Positions 11,820 to 24,500 of a stretch of 64,000 bases of DNA are shown here, piece by piece (within the stretch, counting starts at the first letter, position 1; each line of letters opens with the position of its first letter). Position numbers and translations under genes: made by a program. Origin of the DNA: Dipylidium caninum. Its lineage: Eukaryota; Platyhelminthes; Cestoda; Cyclophyllidea; Dipylidiidae. Under the pieces are notes generated by a model, which saw only the letters and a list, made by a program, of their open reading frames with translations, was not told the origin of the DNA and made no database searches. The stretch lies in the NCBI GenBank assembly GCA_017562135.1, contig QEYB01000692.1, positions 34,902 through 98,901 on the forward strand, written 5' to 3'.

Positions 11820-14350
11820 TCCGCTACACAGCTGTACCTCACTCTTTTGTAACGAAATACCCTAAAAGCGATAGTTAACCTCTTGGACAAGGACAGTCGG
11901 AAAGGACAGGACGACAATGGACTTGTTACGGCTTCACCTCATCACTCATGAGTGAAGAAAGCCGTGAGGGCGGCGTTGAGACACAAAAATGAAGGTAGTG
12001 TGCAGAAAGTGATTGTGCGTGTGTAGAATCGTCATGTGGGATGAGCAGTGGACATCTCCTGTGGTCGGGATGAGTAGACTTGTAAGGATAGGAATAAAAC
12101 ACTCTGGGCGAGGGAAGGAAAGGGTGGAGAGGGAGTATGTTTGTCGAATCAAAAAGCGAAAGTGTCAAATTTCTGGCACCTTCACTTCAACATATTATCG
12201 ACGATGAGGGAATGAGAGAAGTAGGGTGAAGAAGGAAGAAAAAGGGAGAGGGGCAGGAGTGGAATGAGGTAATGTGGATTGAGATTAGGTGACATTGACG
12301 GTATCTCGGTCGGTTGTGTGGGATGAAACGGAAAGTGACACGGCTCTGCAAATTCTCATGCCACTGACCACATTTTTATCACCTCGGGCACAACAGTTTA
12401 AATGGCGATCTTCACTTGTCCTCGCCTCAGTCCACCTTTTAATCACAGTGTCCCCATCCGGAGTATATTTGTTCTCCTCACAACCTCATTATTCTTTCTA
12501 TGACAGCACACCTTCCCCACACTTTGGCGTTCCTACAACCGACCATTCTAATAACCTTCTCTCCCCACAATCATCCACTCTCCCACTCCTCCACGCATAT
12601 CCTTCTGTGTGACAGCAACGGATTTGGTGAACACATCTGCAAATCACTGATCCTTGCCAACTCGTCGCTAGTCATAATTCTCAAGAGCTGACAACTCTTC
12701 GCCACCTCGTTCACCTCATGATCCTTCTCTCCTCTCTCTCTTGTCCCCACAACTGTCTTCCTCGGTTCAGTGGAATTCTTTCTTTAACTCGTGCGCCCAA
12801 TTGCCACGTGAGTAGATGACGGGGGATACTTCGCTAAAAACTCGTCGTCACCATTTTTGCCGAATTGCATTTATTCATTTTTGGATTCATCCACTTTGCT
12901 CGTCATAACTCGTTTGCAGAAGTGGGGAACGAGCAGCGAAGGGGGCCAGTGGGTTTCAGCCTCCAAGTTCCAGCCTCAACAAGTGTGTGCTTATATGACC
13001 TCGGTCGTGGCATCGCTCCACCGAAAAGGACGAGCGGGACAAAGTGAACCGCGGACTGCACTGGTGATTTGTTAGCTCACATTCGTTTGATCATTCCTGG
13101 GTCTCCGGCCTTCTTACAGGCAAAGCTGTAAGACGTCTGTGCCTATTTAACCAGCCAAACTGGCAGTCTCGCCCATTCCTTCACATTATCAATTAAATGC
13201 GCTAACTCGTGATGTTCGTCACTTTCAACCAAAACACGGCAATCACGAAGCTTGTCCATGCGGAAGGTTTTGTCATCAACAAAGTGATTTGCTCAAAAGG
13301 AAGAGTCGAATGTTTAACCTGGCTTCAAACGAAATGCACTTCACGATTCCATTTGATCTTGTTTGACGCCTTCAATTTCGGAAGTACTAAGACACGTTTC
13401 TCTCCTTCCCCTCGGTGCTCAGGCGAAGAGGCACCAAATCAGCGTTCCACGCGGTCTGTCTGCGGTCAACATGATGTCGGCGTGATTGGCAACCGGTTCA
13501 TTTATTCATTCTTAATTTGCCTTCTGACTGCACACAAAATCCATATTCTCCATACTAGTCCGACAAATAACGCCGTTGGTCATCTCACAGGGAGGTCTCT
13601 CGGGTCTGAGCATGAGCCGAGGGACGAAATGGTGATAAATGGATCTGAATTGCGGATGAGAAGTGGCTGATGTGGCGAAGGAAGTTGTTGGACGAAAATC
13701 GAGTAATGTTCCGACCATAATTAGGGAAAGAGACAGAAGACACGAATTTGAACCAACACCAAAAAAACCCGAATGGTGACCATTTCACTGGAAAATATAA
13801 TCAGCCTCAGATTTAAATCGAATTGGCTCGTCCGGTGACAACGTGTGTCTAACTGGCTGGTCTGCCAGTTAAGCCAATGAAGCCTCCGTGTTCGTCTATT
13901 TACTGATTAGCCCTCAGGCACTGTGTCGTCTCCGTCAGTTGTGGGACGACCAAATCATAGTTCGTTCTACGTCACTGCAAGGTCGATCTGCACAGAAGGT
14001 GTTTCTAAAGTTTTCTCACCAAGTCCCATCATTAGTGAGTCAGTATTGCAAAGCTAAAATTCCTGAATTGAGAGCTGCGTTAAACCTGGTTGAGTGGTAG
14101 CCCGAGAAGATCCCTTCTCTGGGGCTAAGGTGGCACGTTGTTGAAAGGACACAAGAGGTGGACAACTGGGTCTGGGCGAGTCTGTGACGGTCGAGGAGGA
14201 AACCCACCAAATGTAATCGATCTGGCAGCGTTAATTACTGATTCGCGTGTCTTGTTCTCATGCGCGACGAAGTATTGGTGATTTATTCATCGGCCTCGGC
14301 GGTCAGGTAGGGGGGGGAAGAGAACCGTTTTGCAAAACGATGAGCTACTT
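11820..14350. other. flank without a supported gene
   Basis: Pyrimidine-rich, with frames of up to 153 codons (13209-13670) that show no recognisable domain. Nothing else is visible apart from scattered purine/pyrimidine tracts. Confidence 0.4.
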
Positions 14351-15600
14351 CCATCACGGTCTTACAGGACTAGGCAGGCGAAAGGGAAAATGGGGAGTGG
14401 AAAAACATTTCGAACAGCCCATATTAGACGACAAGTGAATGGTGAAAGTAGACTCCAGAAGCAGGGAAGGGGGGCACCACAGACAGTTTGGTTGCCGTGT
14501 GCACATGCAGTTGCATTCAAGCTCTTCGTCACCTCCCGCTCTCTCATCTCCTCCTCTCTTTGCTCTCTTTCCCTCACCCTCCCCCCCCGCCGACCACCTC
14601 AATCCCACCCAACGAGGATGAGGATATTTAGGGGATGCAAGCAAAAGAAAAGTGTCTCGAGAAACATCCAAATTATAAAGCCAACCAGTTGTTTTCAGCT
14701 GGTATTCCGCCCTGCAGAGGGAGGTCTTTCAAGTCCACTAGCTCTTCAGCATCGGATTCGTATGATGCACTTTTTCTGGACAACCTCCCACTGCTCCGAT
14801 CCATTTTATGCCACCTTTCCGTCATCTGGCTCACCGCCCCCTTAGCCGCAAAACAGCTCTTCCGAGTTCTTCGATCACTAGGTTAACGCCGCTTTCACTT
14901 TGGCGGGTTAAGTCCTGCCACACTGGCCGAGGAATGTTGGCAAGTGGTGGGTGCCTCGAGGGGCCACATTTGGCCCTGAGTGACTCCTGAATTGACGCTA
15001 GGAAGATTCCACCGACTGCCTCGCAGTGGCTGATTGGCTAATCCTTAGACAACCGAAAGTCAAAGGCTCAAGTGGCTTCAACGGGCAGACCAATGACCAA
15101 GGCACACTAAGAAAAAATCACTCGATGTTCCACACTATCGAACTTTCTTCTGCGACTGGACGGGGAAGTTTAACCATCGGCCGGCCGGCCAGCCGATCAG
15201 TTCACTAACGCGAAATATTGTAAGGCAAGCTCGGGCCGGCCTGTCAGCAGGGTCAAGGTCACGAACTCCGGTGTGTGAACTGGACGCAACTCACACCCTG
15301 ATTTAGAGTGACGAATAAGTTCAAAGTCATGGGATGACGTGGCGTTCGTGGGCCCCACACAGCGGATTCACTATTTGGCACAATTTGCCACCAATTTGTG
15401 ATGTTAAGTTTTCGAATAAAGTTTAATTAAACATCCTACACCCGGGAACAAGCTCGGTGGTCACAGTCACAATGTCAAGGACATTCCCGGACTTGAGATT
15501 AACGTCAATTGCTTGCATGTCGAGCACTCCTGTGGAAGTTGCGAGTTCTCGGGCTTCCCGTCGCAGTCCGCAGTACGACAGTCGTCCAAACCTCCCACTG
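14350..15600 (+). repeat. repeat pair G, copy 1
   Basis: Colinear weak similarity with 16420-17580 at a period of about 2 kb: CTCGAGAAAC, the TTCAAG-CACTAGC-CAGC-TC segment, CTAGGTTAACG, and GAGATTAACGTCAATTGCTT. Probably an old tandem duplication or two copies of one element. The open frames in it are not convincing. Confidence 0.5.
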
Positions 15601-16249
15601 ACAGATGCGTGACATCGGCTTTAATTGGGGCAGTTGCGGGGGCGTCACATCGAGTCTAGCACTGGCCTGAAGGGTGGGAGGTGACAGCTGTTATAGATGA
15701 TTGTCAGATCAAGTAGGAGTACATTAGAATCCAGGCAATGGTCTTTACTTCGAAGACAGGGGATATTCAACAATGGGAAATAGAAGACGGTGGTCGGACG
15801 ATAAAAAGCATAATCGTCGCCAGTAGGGGCGTTTCTGCACCGTCGGACCCACCCGCTCGCTCGCCGCAGGTACGAGTAAGGAGTAGATATCTTCAAACCA
15901 AATTATTTTCATCATTATACTCCGAGCGAATCGTGCTCGGTTTCACCAATCACTCAGCCAGTCTTCCAACTGACACCATGTGGTACTTGCAAAAATGGTG
16001 GAGTTTTAATGTCTCCGCTTGCGCGTAATAAAAAAAAAGGCATGCCTGAATTAAATTAGACATTTTAGCGCTTAATCTAGTACACAAATTATGTCTCAAA
16101 TCCAAGGAATGAACGAAAAGAGGAAAATTTTTACAAGTTCACTAGTGGATTTTGCTGCAACTACACCAATTCAAGGCACCAATTCCTACGTCGGCGTTTG
16201 GTAGTGCACGATTTTCGACAGCGTATTTTTCGCTGCTGTCTGATCGGTG

Positions 16250-17590
16250 CTCTTAGGACATTTGCCAATTAGTGGCACCGTCGTGGCGCCTGACGCGTCT
16301 AGAATACGCATCTGCAGCGATTGAAGTGGGGACTGGGCGGCCCATGAGAAATGAGGAGTGATGGCAAATCTGACTGATTTCTACTCGAATGCCGATGTCG
16401 TCGGAAAGGTGGGCCCCCGTGAATGCTATCGCCGTTTCTCTTATCTCTCCCTCTCTTCGCCCTGACATCCGCCATTCCACTTGAACATCCTCCGTAGTGC
16501 CACACGTATTCCGGGGCAAAAGTTTGAAGGAAGGAGTCTCGAGAAACCCACGAAATGATAAGGCTTGAGTGTTGGTCACCTAGGACACGTCTGGTAGAGG
16601 AAGGAACTTCAAGGCGACTAGCGCGACAGCGTCAGAGTCCTATAACGTAAGTTTAATGGTAAGCAAACTCACTTTTTTCCGAAATTATTTTATCCACCCT
16701 TCACGCCCACCTCCACACTCCGTACCCACCTCAGCCTCGAGACAACCTTCCTAATGCTTCCACTCAACTAGGTTAACGTTCAATCTAAATTTGCCAAATT
16801 AAGTATGGTTATTCTAATTCAAAAATGTTGAGATGTGTTAAGTGACGTGGGAGAATGCCTTCTGCGCTGAATGACACGTAACGTTTCGAACACAAAGTCG
16901 CACATTACGATCCCATCAAAGCACAGAGCACGTGTGCAATTCAACCCTCTTTCGTCTGCTTCGAAAGCATTCAAGCCTCCCTCTAAGCACTCAGTTTTGA
17001 GTCAGCCACACATTCGAGAAAGTATTTTTCTTTCCTTCCCCTGAACCTGTGGAGATGCAAACACGCTGAAAGGAGTCTGCGTAGACGCGGAGGCATTAAA
17101 AATTGGCAACTACGTCGCTTTATCCCTCCACATGGAGTGGGCGAGTGAGAGGGCTTCTGTGGGCTTTCCTTAATGCCGATAAATTACTCGTCTCGAGGAG
17201 TGCGCAAAATCAAACCATCACTTTTCGGTTTTCCTTGGAAAGGTGGACATTGTCATGTCAAAAACGCAACTCCGTTTCTGGCGACAGCGAAAAAGACGGA
17301 GTTCGTCACCTGAATCCAATCCTACTTCGACGAAGTTCTTTTCCGATCACGTGGTTAGTGCCGCCTAGGCGAAATGTCTGTCCCCCCGTCCAGTTGCAGG
17401 TTTACAGTAAGGCCACCATCAAGTCTACTCCAACATCGCCAAACTTGGTGGTAGCATTAGGCGCGTCGCTCACATTCCACATTGAGGTTAACATCGATTG
17501 CTTTCAAGCAGAGGGTCTCTTGACAAAGTCAGTCGAAGTTCTCCAATCGACGCATCTTTCGAGTGCGGACCCAGAGTTGTGTTTGACATC
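16250..17590 (+). repeat. repeat pair G, copy 2
   Basis: Second copy of the 14.4-15.6 kb segment. A 164-codon frame at 17103-17597 overlaps it; its composition is biased and not conserved in copy 1, so it is not called as a gene. Confidence 0.5.
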
Positions 17591-17811
17591 AATTTAGAGG
17601 GCGCGAATGAAAAAAAGTGGCCTAAGTCCATTAGCCAAGAATATGAGTGCACCATGCTGGAGAGAAAATCGTGTTCCCTCGTTCTTCGATGACCTTTTCG
17701 TGCTTTCACGGCGGCAGCCACGTGCTTCGAGGAGAGCCGCGGTTTTACTTCTAGCCCCTTTCCACCTCTCCGCATCGTCTCTGCCCCTTTGACCTCCACC
17801 TTTTCCATCCC

Positions 17812-18010
17812 TCTCAAACATTGTGCAAATAAGGTGTGGAGCTAAAGTCTTTTCACGAGAAGGGCACTGCTTAAGCATGTCTTGCGTGGACGAACTGTTT
17901 CGCATGCTTATTTCTAGCGTCAACAGAGATCTTCTTAATAGTATAAATGGTCAAGTCACTATTTTGTCTCATTCTTTAATACTCTCTTACGATCTTTAAA
18001 TCTGAAAAGG
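17812..18010 (+). repeat. dispersed family B, copy 2
   Basis: Second copy of 3405-3620, diverged by roughly a third with indels. It sits about 0.8 kb before family A copy 2. Confidence 0.6.
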
Positions 18011-18790
18011 TGATTTGTTTAAAGTCTTCTTCGCCTTAGTCTCCAAGACCTCACTCGGCCTTAGAGCCTTCTCCACTCCTAAGCATTGAGGGAGGTTGCA
18101 ACCAACCCATTGTCAGCCTGTCGTATCCGACTGGCCTTGGCTACGAAAACGACTTAAGCCTTGATGCTGTTTCTTTACAACACAAAAACGTACAGCTTTG
18201 CAGCCGAATGGTTTTATGCAAATGAAGACGAACAGGGCTAGGCACTTTGTCGGAAAGAGATGAATGAATGTGACATAGTGACTTCAGCGTTATCTAATCA
18301 ACCTCTGAGTCATCTGTCCCATCCACATTTCTACGCACTCCAATCTCCCCACTTTCTTCTATGATGGCTGTCTATTTTCATTTCACTTCCTCTACCTAGT
18401 CTAACATGCAAGCTCAGTTTTCGACCAGTGAAACGTTAAAATATCTCATTCGCCATTAAGTCTGTCGGTAATCTCGACACGCGCAAATGTTCTCCAATTC
18501 GTTTACAGAAGCACATGCCACCAAAAAAGTGATTTATATCATCCTTCAGCCACCGAAGTGGAAGTTGTGAGGGGAAGCCTTTGGCATAGGGGCGACAGAC
18601 ATAATTTGAAAATAAAGGCTAGTCAAATAGACAGCAACGGTTAGTTTTTTGGCGACGAGGAGACAAACCACAATCCCCGAACAAATGCAGCTACGAAGGT
18701 GTGGGGCCTCTTCGTCCGGCACCCCACTCCCTCCGTCAGCTACTCACGGGCAGCCAACCGAACTTGTTCACCTCCAGTTATGAAGAGAAT

Positions 18791-19310
18791 TCAAGTTGAG
18801 GGAACACCTACACTGTGAATAATTTTGTACCAAGTGTACGCCCGAAAAAATTCGTGCGAGCGATAAATGACGGAGTCGTCGTGAAGAATGAGCAGTGTGG
18901 AACATTTTCTCAATGAATGAATATTCCTCTTCACCTCTAAGGTTTGTTCTGCTTTACACTCAGTTCTTTCTTTCTCTTGAACGGCCACTTCGGATGTGGG
19001 ATCAGTACGTGGCCAGATGCTCACGGTGCGTAGTTTGGACATGCCCATAGGCGCCTTCAAATGGCATATGAAGCCCATCCCTTGTTCGTCATTACTCTCC
19101 CGCCTGCACAGTCAATTCCTGGAGAGTAACAAGGCCAAGTGAAACCTCTGTGAATTTCGCCGGTAGAAGCCATTCTTCTTCGCATGAGACGCTTCCACTT
19201 CTTCCAGAGCGAGGTGACAGCTTGTGCTGGTAGACCATTGGGGTCCGACTTACTTGAGGTGCGTGCGACATCAACACGATAACGTCGTGACGCCTACTTC
19301 CCCAATTCAC
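18791..19310 (-). pseudogene. dispersed family A, copy 2, with broken coding frames
   Basis: On the minus strand, first a frame with QAVTSLWKKWKRLMRRR ending in a stop, then, in another frame, SKLRTVSIWPRTDP leading into a polar stretch. The counterpart at 2840-3260 carries the same two blocks. The two frames may be exons or one gene broken by indels. The product is unknown. Confidence 0.45.
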
Positions 19311-19560
19311 CGACGTGTCTGTGAATAAGACCCATCAATCGACATTCAATCACAGTAGTCCAGTGAGCACACAGCTAGCGGTGCTACTCGAAGGCGACGA
19401 CTAATTTTCAATCTATTCACAGCGATTTGCACCTGCGGAACCCGACAGCCTGCTAGTCTGAACCGCTTCAGCTGCAGTCGAAAGAAACAGACCGACGTGT
19501 GGGACTTTTGAGGCTGCACCACGAGTTTTTACTCAAATTCCACCAAGTAGGCACCGCAAG
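19300..19560 (+). repeat. interspersed family E, copy 4 (short)
   Basis: Contains the diagnostic order CAGTCCAGTGAGC, CGAAGGCGACGAC-like and GACCGACGTGTGGGACTTTTGAGGCT blocks seen in copies 2 and 5. More diverged than the others. Confidence 0.5.
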
Positions 19561-22486
19561 CGACACTGTCCATTCCGTTCTTTCTTAGTGAAATCTGTGC
19601 CTTGTGGCGCCTCCATGCTAGCTGAAGGGGAACCGGTGAAAGGAGCCGGTATGGAGTAGCCAGAGGAGATTAAGTGTACATTCACCATTCTGTGATGCCC
19701 CTCTCACTGCCTCGAACAGATGTGACGATTTTGTCTCTCGTGGTACAAGATATTTTCTCTCAATTCTCCGACGAAAGCCGACAAAACACCTCACCTGCAG
19801 GGAATAGACCCAGGCATGAAGATCTGGACAGAAATGTCCTAATACCTTGCTCATCGCCCGAGTAGCAAATACGTTATTTCTACCCACCCTCTCCAGACCC
19901 AGATAATTCATGATGGGTGGATGTGGTCGCGGAGGAAAAATGCATTCCACACGGCCAGTTGGTGGCCAATTCTCATTGAACGGGCAGAAAACACCAACGC
20001 AGGGGGCTCGGTGCCAGCCCCCCTCCCCCTACCATTTGCATCTCCATAGCCCGACAGGCTATAGTGTTCATCCTACGCTGCAAGCGCTCTTCGTTGAAGT
20101 TTCATGATAAGAGCCAACAGGAACGACTCGCCATCTATCCGTTTTTTTACTATTGTGTGCGGCTGTTTCGCACAGTATCGCGTGAAATCGAGTGCGCGAC
20201 TTGCATCTCAAGGATCGTCGTCTGGTGATCCAAAAGAAGTCCGTCGCCTCCTTCCTCGACTCAGGGTCATGCGACCAACCTGCCAGCCGGCGGTCAAGCA
20301 TTGGGTTGGCCTGAGGAGGTCTGCGTCGTGCCGGGACAGGCTGGTCCTCTTCCACTTTCCCCTGGAAACGATGGTTAGACTGCCTGTCTAATGTTGCGAC
20401 AATAACTGGTCGCTGCCGGTTGTAAATTTTGGATGCTTTACAAAAAATATTGTCCAAATATGAAATTGGCAGATTGATGTGTTACCTGTTTCACGATATG
20501 GGGAAGAATGGAGTTGCAGTAGGTGACACATATTAAGTGGCACGAAACTCCTCTGATCTCACCGGGAGGATTTCCTCATCTCCGCCAAACTAACACTATC
20601 TCCGCCTACTCTGCCGCCGCCGCCACCGCCATCCCGACTCCTTACCCCAATGCAGGCTGGGATGTCGGTACCCTGCGCTTCTCTGGAAGGAGGACTTTCA
20701 AATGCTCTCGGGGCCTCATCTGGACATCCACAGATAAGCCCGCCTAAAGACACAGACACGGCAGAGCCTTCACAAACTCCGCTCGTGGACGCCGAGCAGA
20801 CTTTCTGGAGTCTCCTTTTCTGGGATAGCGGAGAAGACGTATGTGGTCACCTCTACTTCCCAGCGAAAGGTAGATTCCGCTTCTGGATGACCCGATTGAC
20901 GAGGATGTGCGGTGGCGAGATGCCAGGGGGCTTTGAAACGCCGTCCCCGGGCCATCGCGACCGCGGGCCTCCTAACCTTTGGGGATTTGATGGATCAGGA
21001 CATTTGACCTCAGATCTTGGCTTTGAATACTTCGTAGGGCGACGCGTGTCTGCACGGTTCTACTCAGCCCCGTCAGCAACGTTTCAATTTATTTTCTCTT
21101 CCCACCTAAAATGGATCCTTCCCCCAAAAGACAGGGAAAAAGCATCACTTGGTTTAACTGAGGTGAGTCCCCGCACAGCGCCTCACTTCCCGTCACAGCG
21201 GTTCGACTGTCGACAACGTAGTGACGACCGACTGCCTCGTCGGACATTTGGGCAGCGGCGAAGGCGTCGGAGGCCATTGTCCAAGACGGGCTGGAACGCT
21301 TTTTTCCACAGCGATTAATAGGGCAACAACGCGGATTGCAGATGCGACTGGGCGCATTATCTTCTTGACCTTCTGAGGAATGCATAGGTATGCTTTATAA
21401 ACTCAGCGCGCCACAATACTGATTCTGTGCGAGGCCGTAAAGTAATAACCATAACAGAACACAACTTTTCTTGTGTCTACAGGTCCCATTTCGAATTCTT
21501 TTCCACTCTCCTTTTACAGTGACTACTCGTCCTCTTTACCTTCGCCAACTCGGACTAAACTGCTCGACGCATATCCTCCCATAATTGGCTGTTGCTCCAC
21601 TGCCGGAAACGTCGTTACCGCGAGCATTCGGTGAGAGTGGCAACCGTGGCAGGGACACAAAGCCTTCCACCACAAGATCTCCGTCCTCTCGTGATTGGCT
21701 TCCTTGGAACTGTCCACAGCGTATCACATAGCCTCACGTGCGATCATTTGGTAGGTACAGCTACCAGTGCATGTGAAAGCCGTGTCCAGTCAATTTCTCA
21801 CTCTTGCCTCTGCGCTCCTTTGCTCTGAAGGCCATCTGAGTGCTGAAGACTCCGTCTTAGGGTCGAACTCAGCCAACTTTTGCTCTTCTCCCTCTTACCC
21901 GTCGGTGTTCGTGCAGCCTTTTGCACCTCCATGTAACGACGCAGCCTCATATTGCCGTGGAGGACGGATGAGAGGCAAGTAATTGGGGACCGGGCACCTG
22001 TGACCCGAGTTGACAAACACGGAGGGCAGTTTGTGTCAGTCCAAAACTCCAAAGGTCTTCGGTAACGTGTGAAAGCCAAGAACTGCCTGAAATTGGCGGA
22101 AGAACATAGGGGCGAAGGGAGGCTTGCGGGCGCCTCAGGTGCGGCGCCGAGGAGGAAGCACTGCCCACTCGGGGGTTATTACGTTCTACCCGATCGTGGA
22201 ACGTCCTCGACGAGTGAGCTTTGGGAACTCTCGTCCAGAATATATGTAGTCTGGACAAAGATGGACGCACATTCGAGCGTGAATAGCCTTGTCTACGCGC
22301 GCGAAAGAGAAGAGAAAGGAGGAGGGAGACAGAGTTCGGTGCGAATCGCCTCACATGAGAGTTCAAGAGGTCATAAAACCTTCGATAATAAACCGCATCA
22401 ACGAAGCTCAATCAAGACCTTCGAAACGACTTTCAACTCAAACTAACAAGATGAGATTGGCTGTGCGGCGTGGAGAAGTGTAGCTG

Positions 22487-22521
22487 AGGCGGAGGCGGAG
22501 GCGGAGGCGGAGGCGGAGACG
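22487..22521 (+). repeat. (GGCGGA)n microsatellite
   Basis: About six perfect hexamer units followed by one with a substitution. Purine-rich strand, no coding context. Confidence 0.9.
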
Positions 22522-24479
22522 GAGAGGATGGACGAGATGGACTTTGATGTAATGTCTTCCTCACCTTGACACACCCATATCGCGACCCTCTCGTCACCAA
22601 CCTCACCCTTTTACCGGCCAGTGTCCACTCATCGCAGTCCTGACTCTGTTCTACCCTCCCAGCCCAGCCTATTGGATAGGAAAAAGGGTTTCGACTCGTT
22701 GCATCTTCTAAATGATGAGGGGATATTTTCCCCCACCTTCTCCTTGAGCTGGAGGAGGGAGCAATGAGGCTTGCGCTTCTCCACGGTCCTTAAAGTGACC
22801 AACGCAACTTCTTTACGTAATTCATCTCCGCTAAGAAACATCGCAGGCAGATATTTCACTTTCCAAAAGCAACATATTAACGTTTGGGTCTGCACTAAAA
22901 CAAGACAGGATCTGCAATTTAAAGGTGTGACTCGTAAACTATAGACTGTGCAGTTCACTCACATTGCAAAAACTCCGACAAGAAGCGGACTGAGAATTTC
23001 ACACATACGACAGTGTGGGCGATCAGTTTCGGCACATTGGAAGCTGGGACATCTACCAAGACGGCCGTATACCTTGAGTGAAGAAGCAGGCGAGCGATGG
23101 GATTTCGAATGTGATGGTCCATGAAAGACGAGAAAATCGCTGTCTTCCAACTTGTCCCACATTCCATGCACCTACACAGTCCTGAAGGTGGTTTAGGTGA
23201 ATGACCATGGTTATGCAACCTCCGTCTTCGTCTTCATCCACTACGTCGTTGTTCGCATCAGCATGCGCTGCGCATGCTCCTGTTGTCGACTGTGTCGGTC
23301 CTCGTTTGGAGATGTGTGCCCGAGAAGATCTGCGAAACGACTAAGCGGAGGAAGGAGAGTCAGAAGTGGGCGGTTTGAAGAGATACGATGCCAATTCGAA
23401 GTAGCCAGCTCCGCCTCGGCTTCAGCCGCCATCCCAATCCACTCCCCATAGTCAGCTACTTCAGCAATCCTGAAGCTTCACGAACAACCACTCACCACGG
23501 CAAGATGAAGCACATAAACAGATGTACTTTGTGTAATTTTGTTTGTGTGCGTACAGGCGCACGTAAACATGGGTGGCGAGATGCTAGAACGGGGGAATGC
23601 TGCGCAAAGATCGAAAAAACATATATCCAATGCAGATGTTGGGGAGGGTTCGAGAGCGAGATAGCGCAGGAGAAAAAGTAGGTGCACATCCGAGAGCGCT
23701 GCTCTCAGGCCGGTGCATGTGGCATCGCCATGCAGCACCCCAAATTACTATTTTTGAGATGACAGTCCCGTGTCGTCAAAAGCGCTAGATGGAGTAGGAC
23801 TAAAGGACTATTACCAGCGCAGGGTGTCACGTGAAAGCATATGACTGAGATCACAGGGCACCTGTGGCCATTTCACGCCTCGTCAGTCAAAGTAAGGGTG
23901 ATCAAAAGCCATGAGAGGCAAAGGCAAAAGTAGTCTTCAACTCAGACGGATTTTGGGTTCAGTGCGGGCCGAAAGTCGGTTGGAGAGTCGTCTGGCAAAA
24001 GCTGCTGACCTGGGAGCGATTGCAATGCGATTGATCGGCTTAGAGTTAGGAAGATGCAGCTAATCTCGATTTGCCTTCAACTATGAAGATGAAAAAGCAC
24101 AGCTGATACGGTCAGCATTGATAAATTCGGTTGTCGGGTGTTGCATTTGCCCTCTTCACATTTGCCGTAAAGCCACATTCAATTTCCCAATCCTCAGACC
24201 AGGAAGTCGGCAATTATTTCTCCGTGAGGAGTAAATAGCTTAAAGTTTGGCAGCCACCTGGAGTTTGCTCCGTGTTGGTGAACTTAGCAAACAAGCTTTA
24301 ACTACACTCTTAAGCCTGAAGAAAGGTAATTTTTAAGTGGTTCTCTCGAACAAAGCAAGTTAAAATCAGTTCTGGGCTTTTAGTTAAATAATTTAAAAGG
24401 GAGTGTTTAGCTCCCGGTGATATTGTCGGCAGCCCCTGAGAAGAGAGAAATCGCGTCTATCTCCTAGCCAACAACTCCG

Positions 24480-24500
24480 CACCCTACCCTACCCTACCCA
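24480..24500 (+). repeat. (ACCCT)n microsatellite
   Basis: Four pentamer units, the last imperfect. The unit is a pentamer and is not the TTAGGG telomere repeat. Confidence 0.9.

Noticed and set aside
20650..21318. 222-codon ORF as a gene
   Set aside because: Biased Pro/Ser/Arg composition in a locally GC-rich stretch, no domain, no splice partners and competing frames on the other strand.
24480..24500. Telomere-like repeat
   Set aside because: The unit is a pentamer, ACCCT, not the TTAGGG hexamer, and only four units are present.
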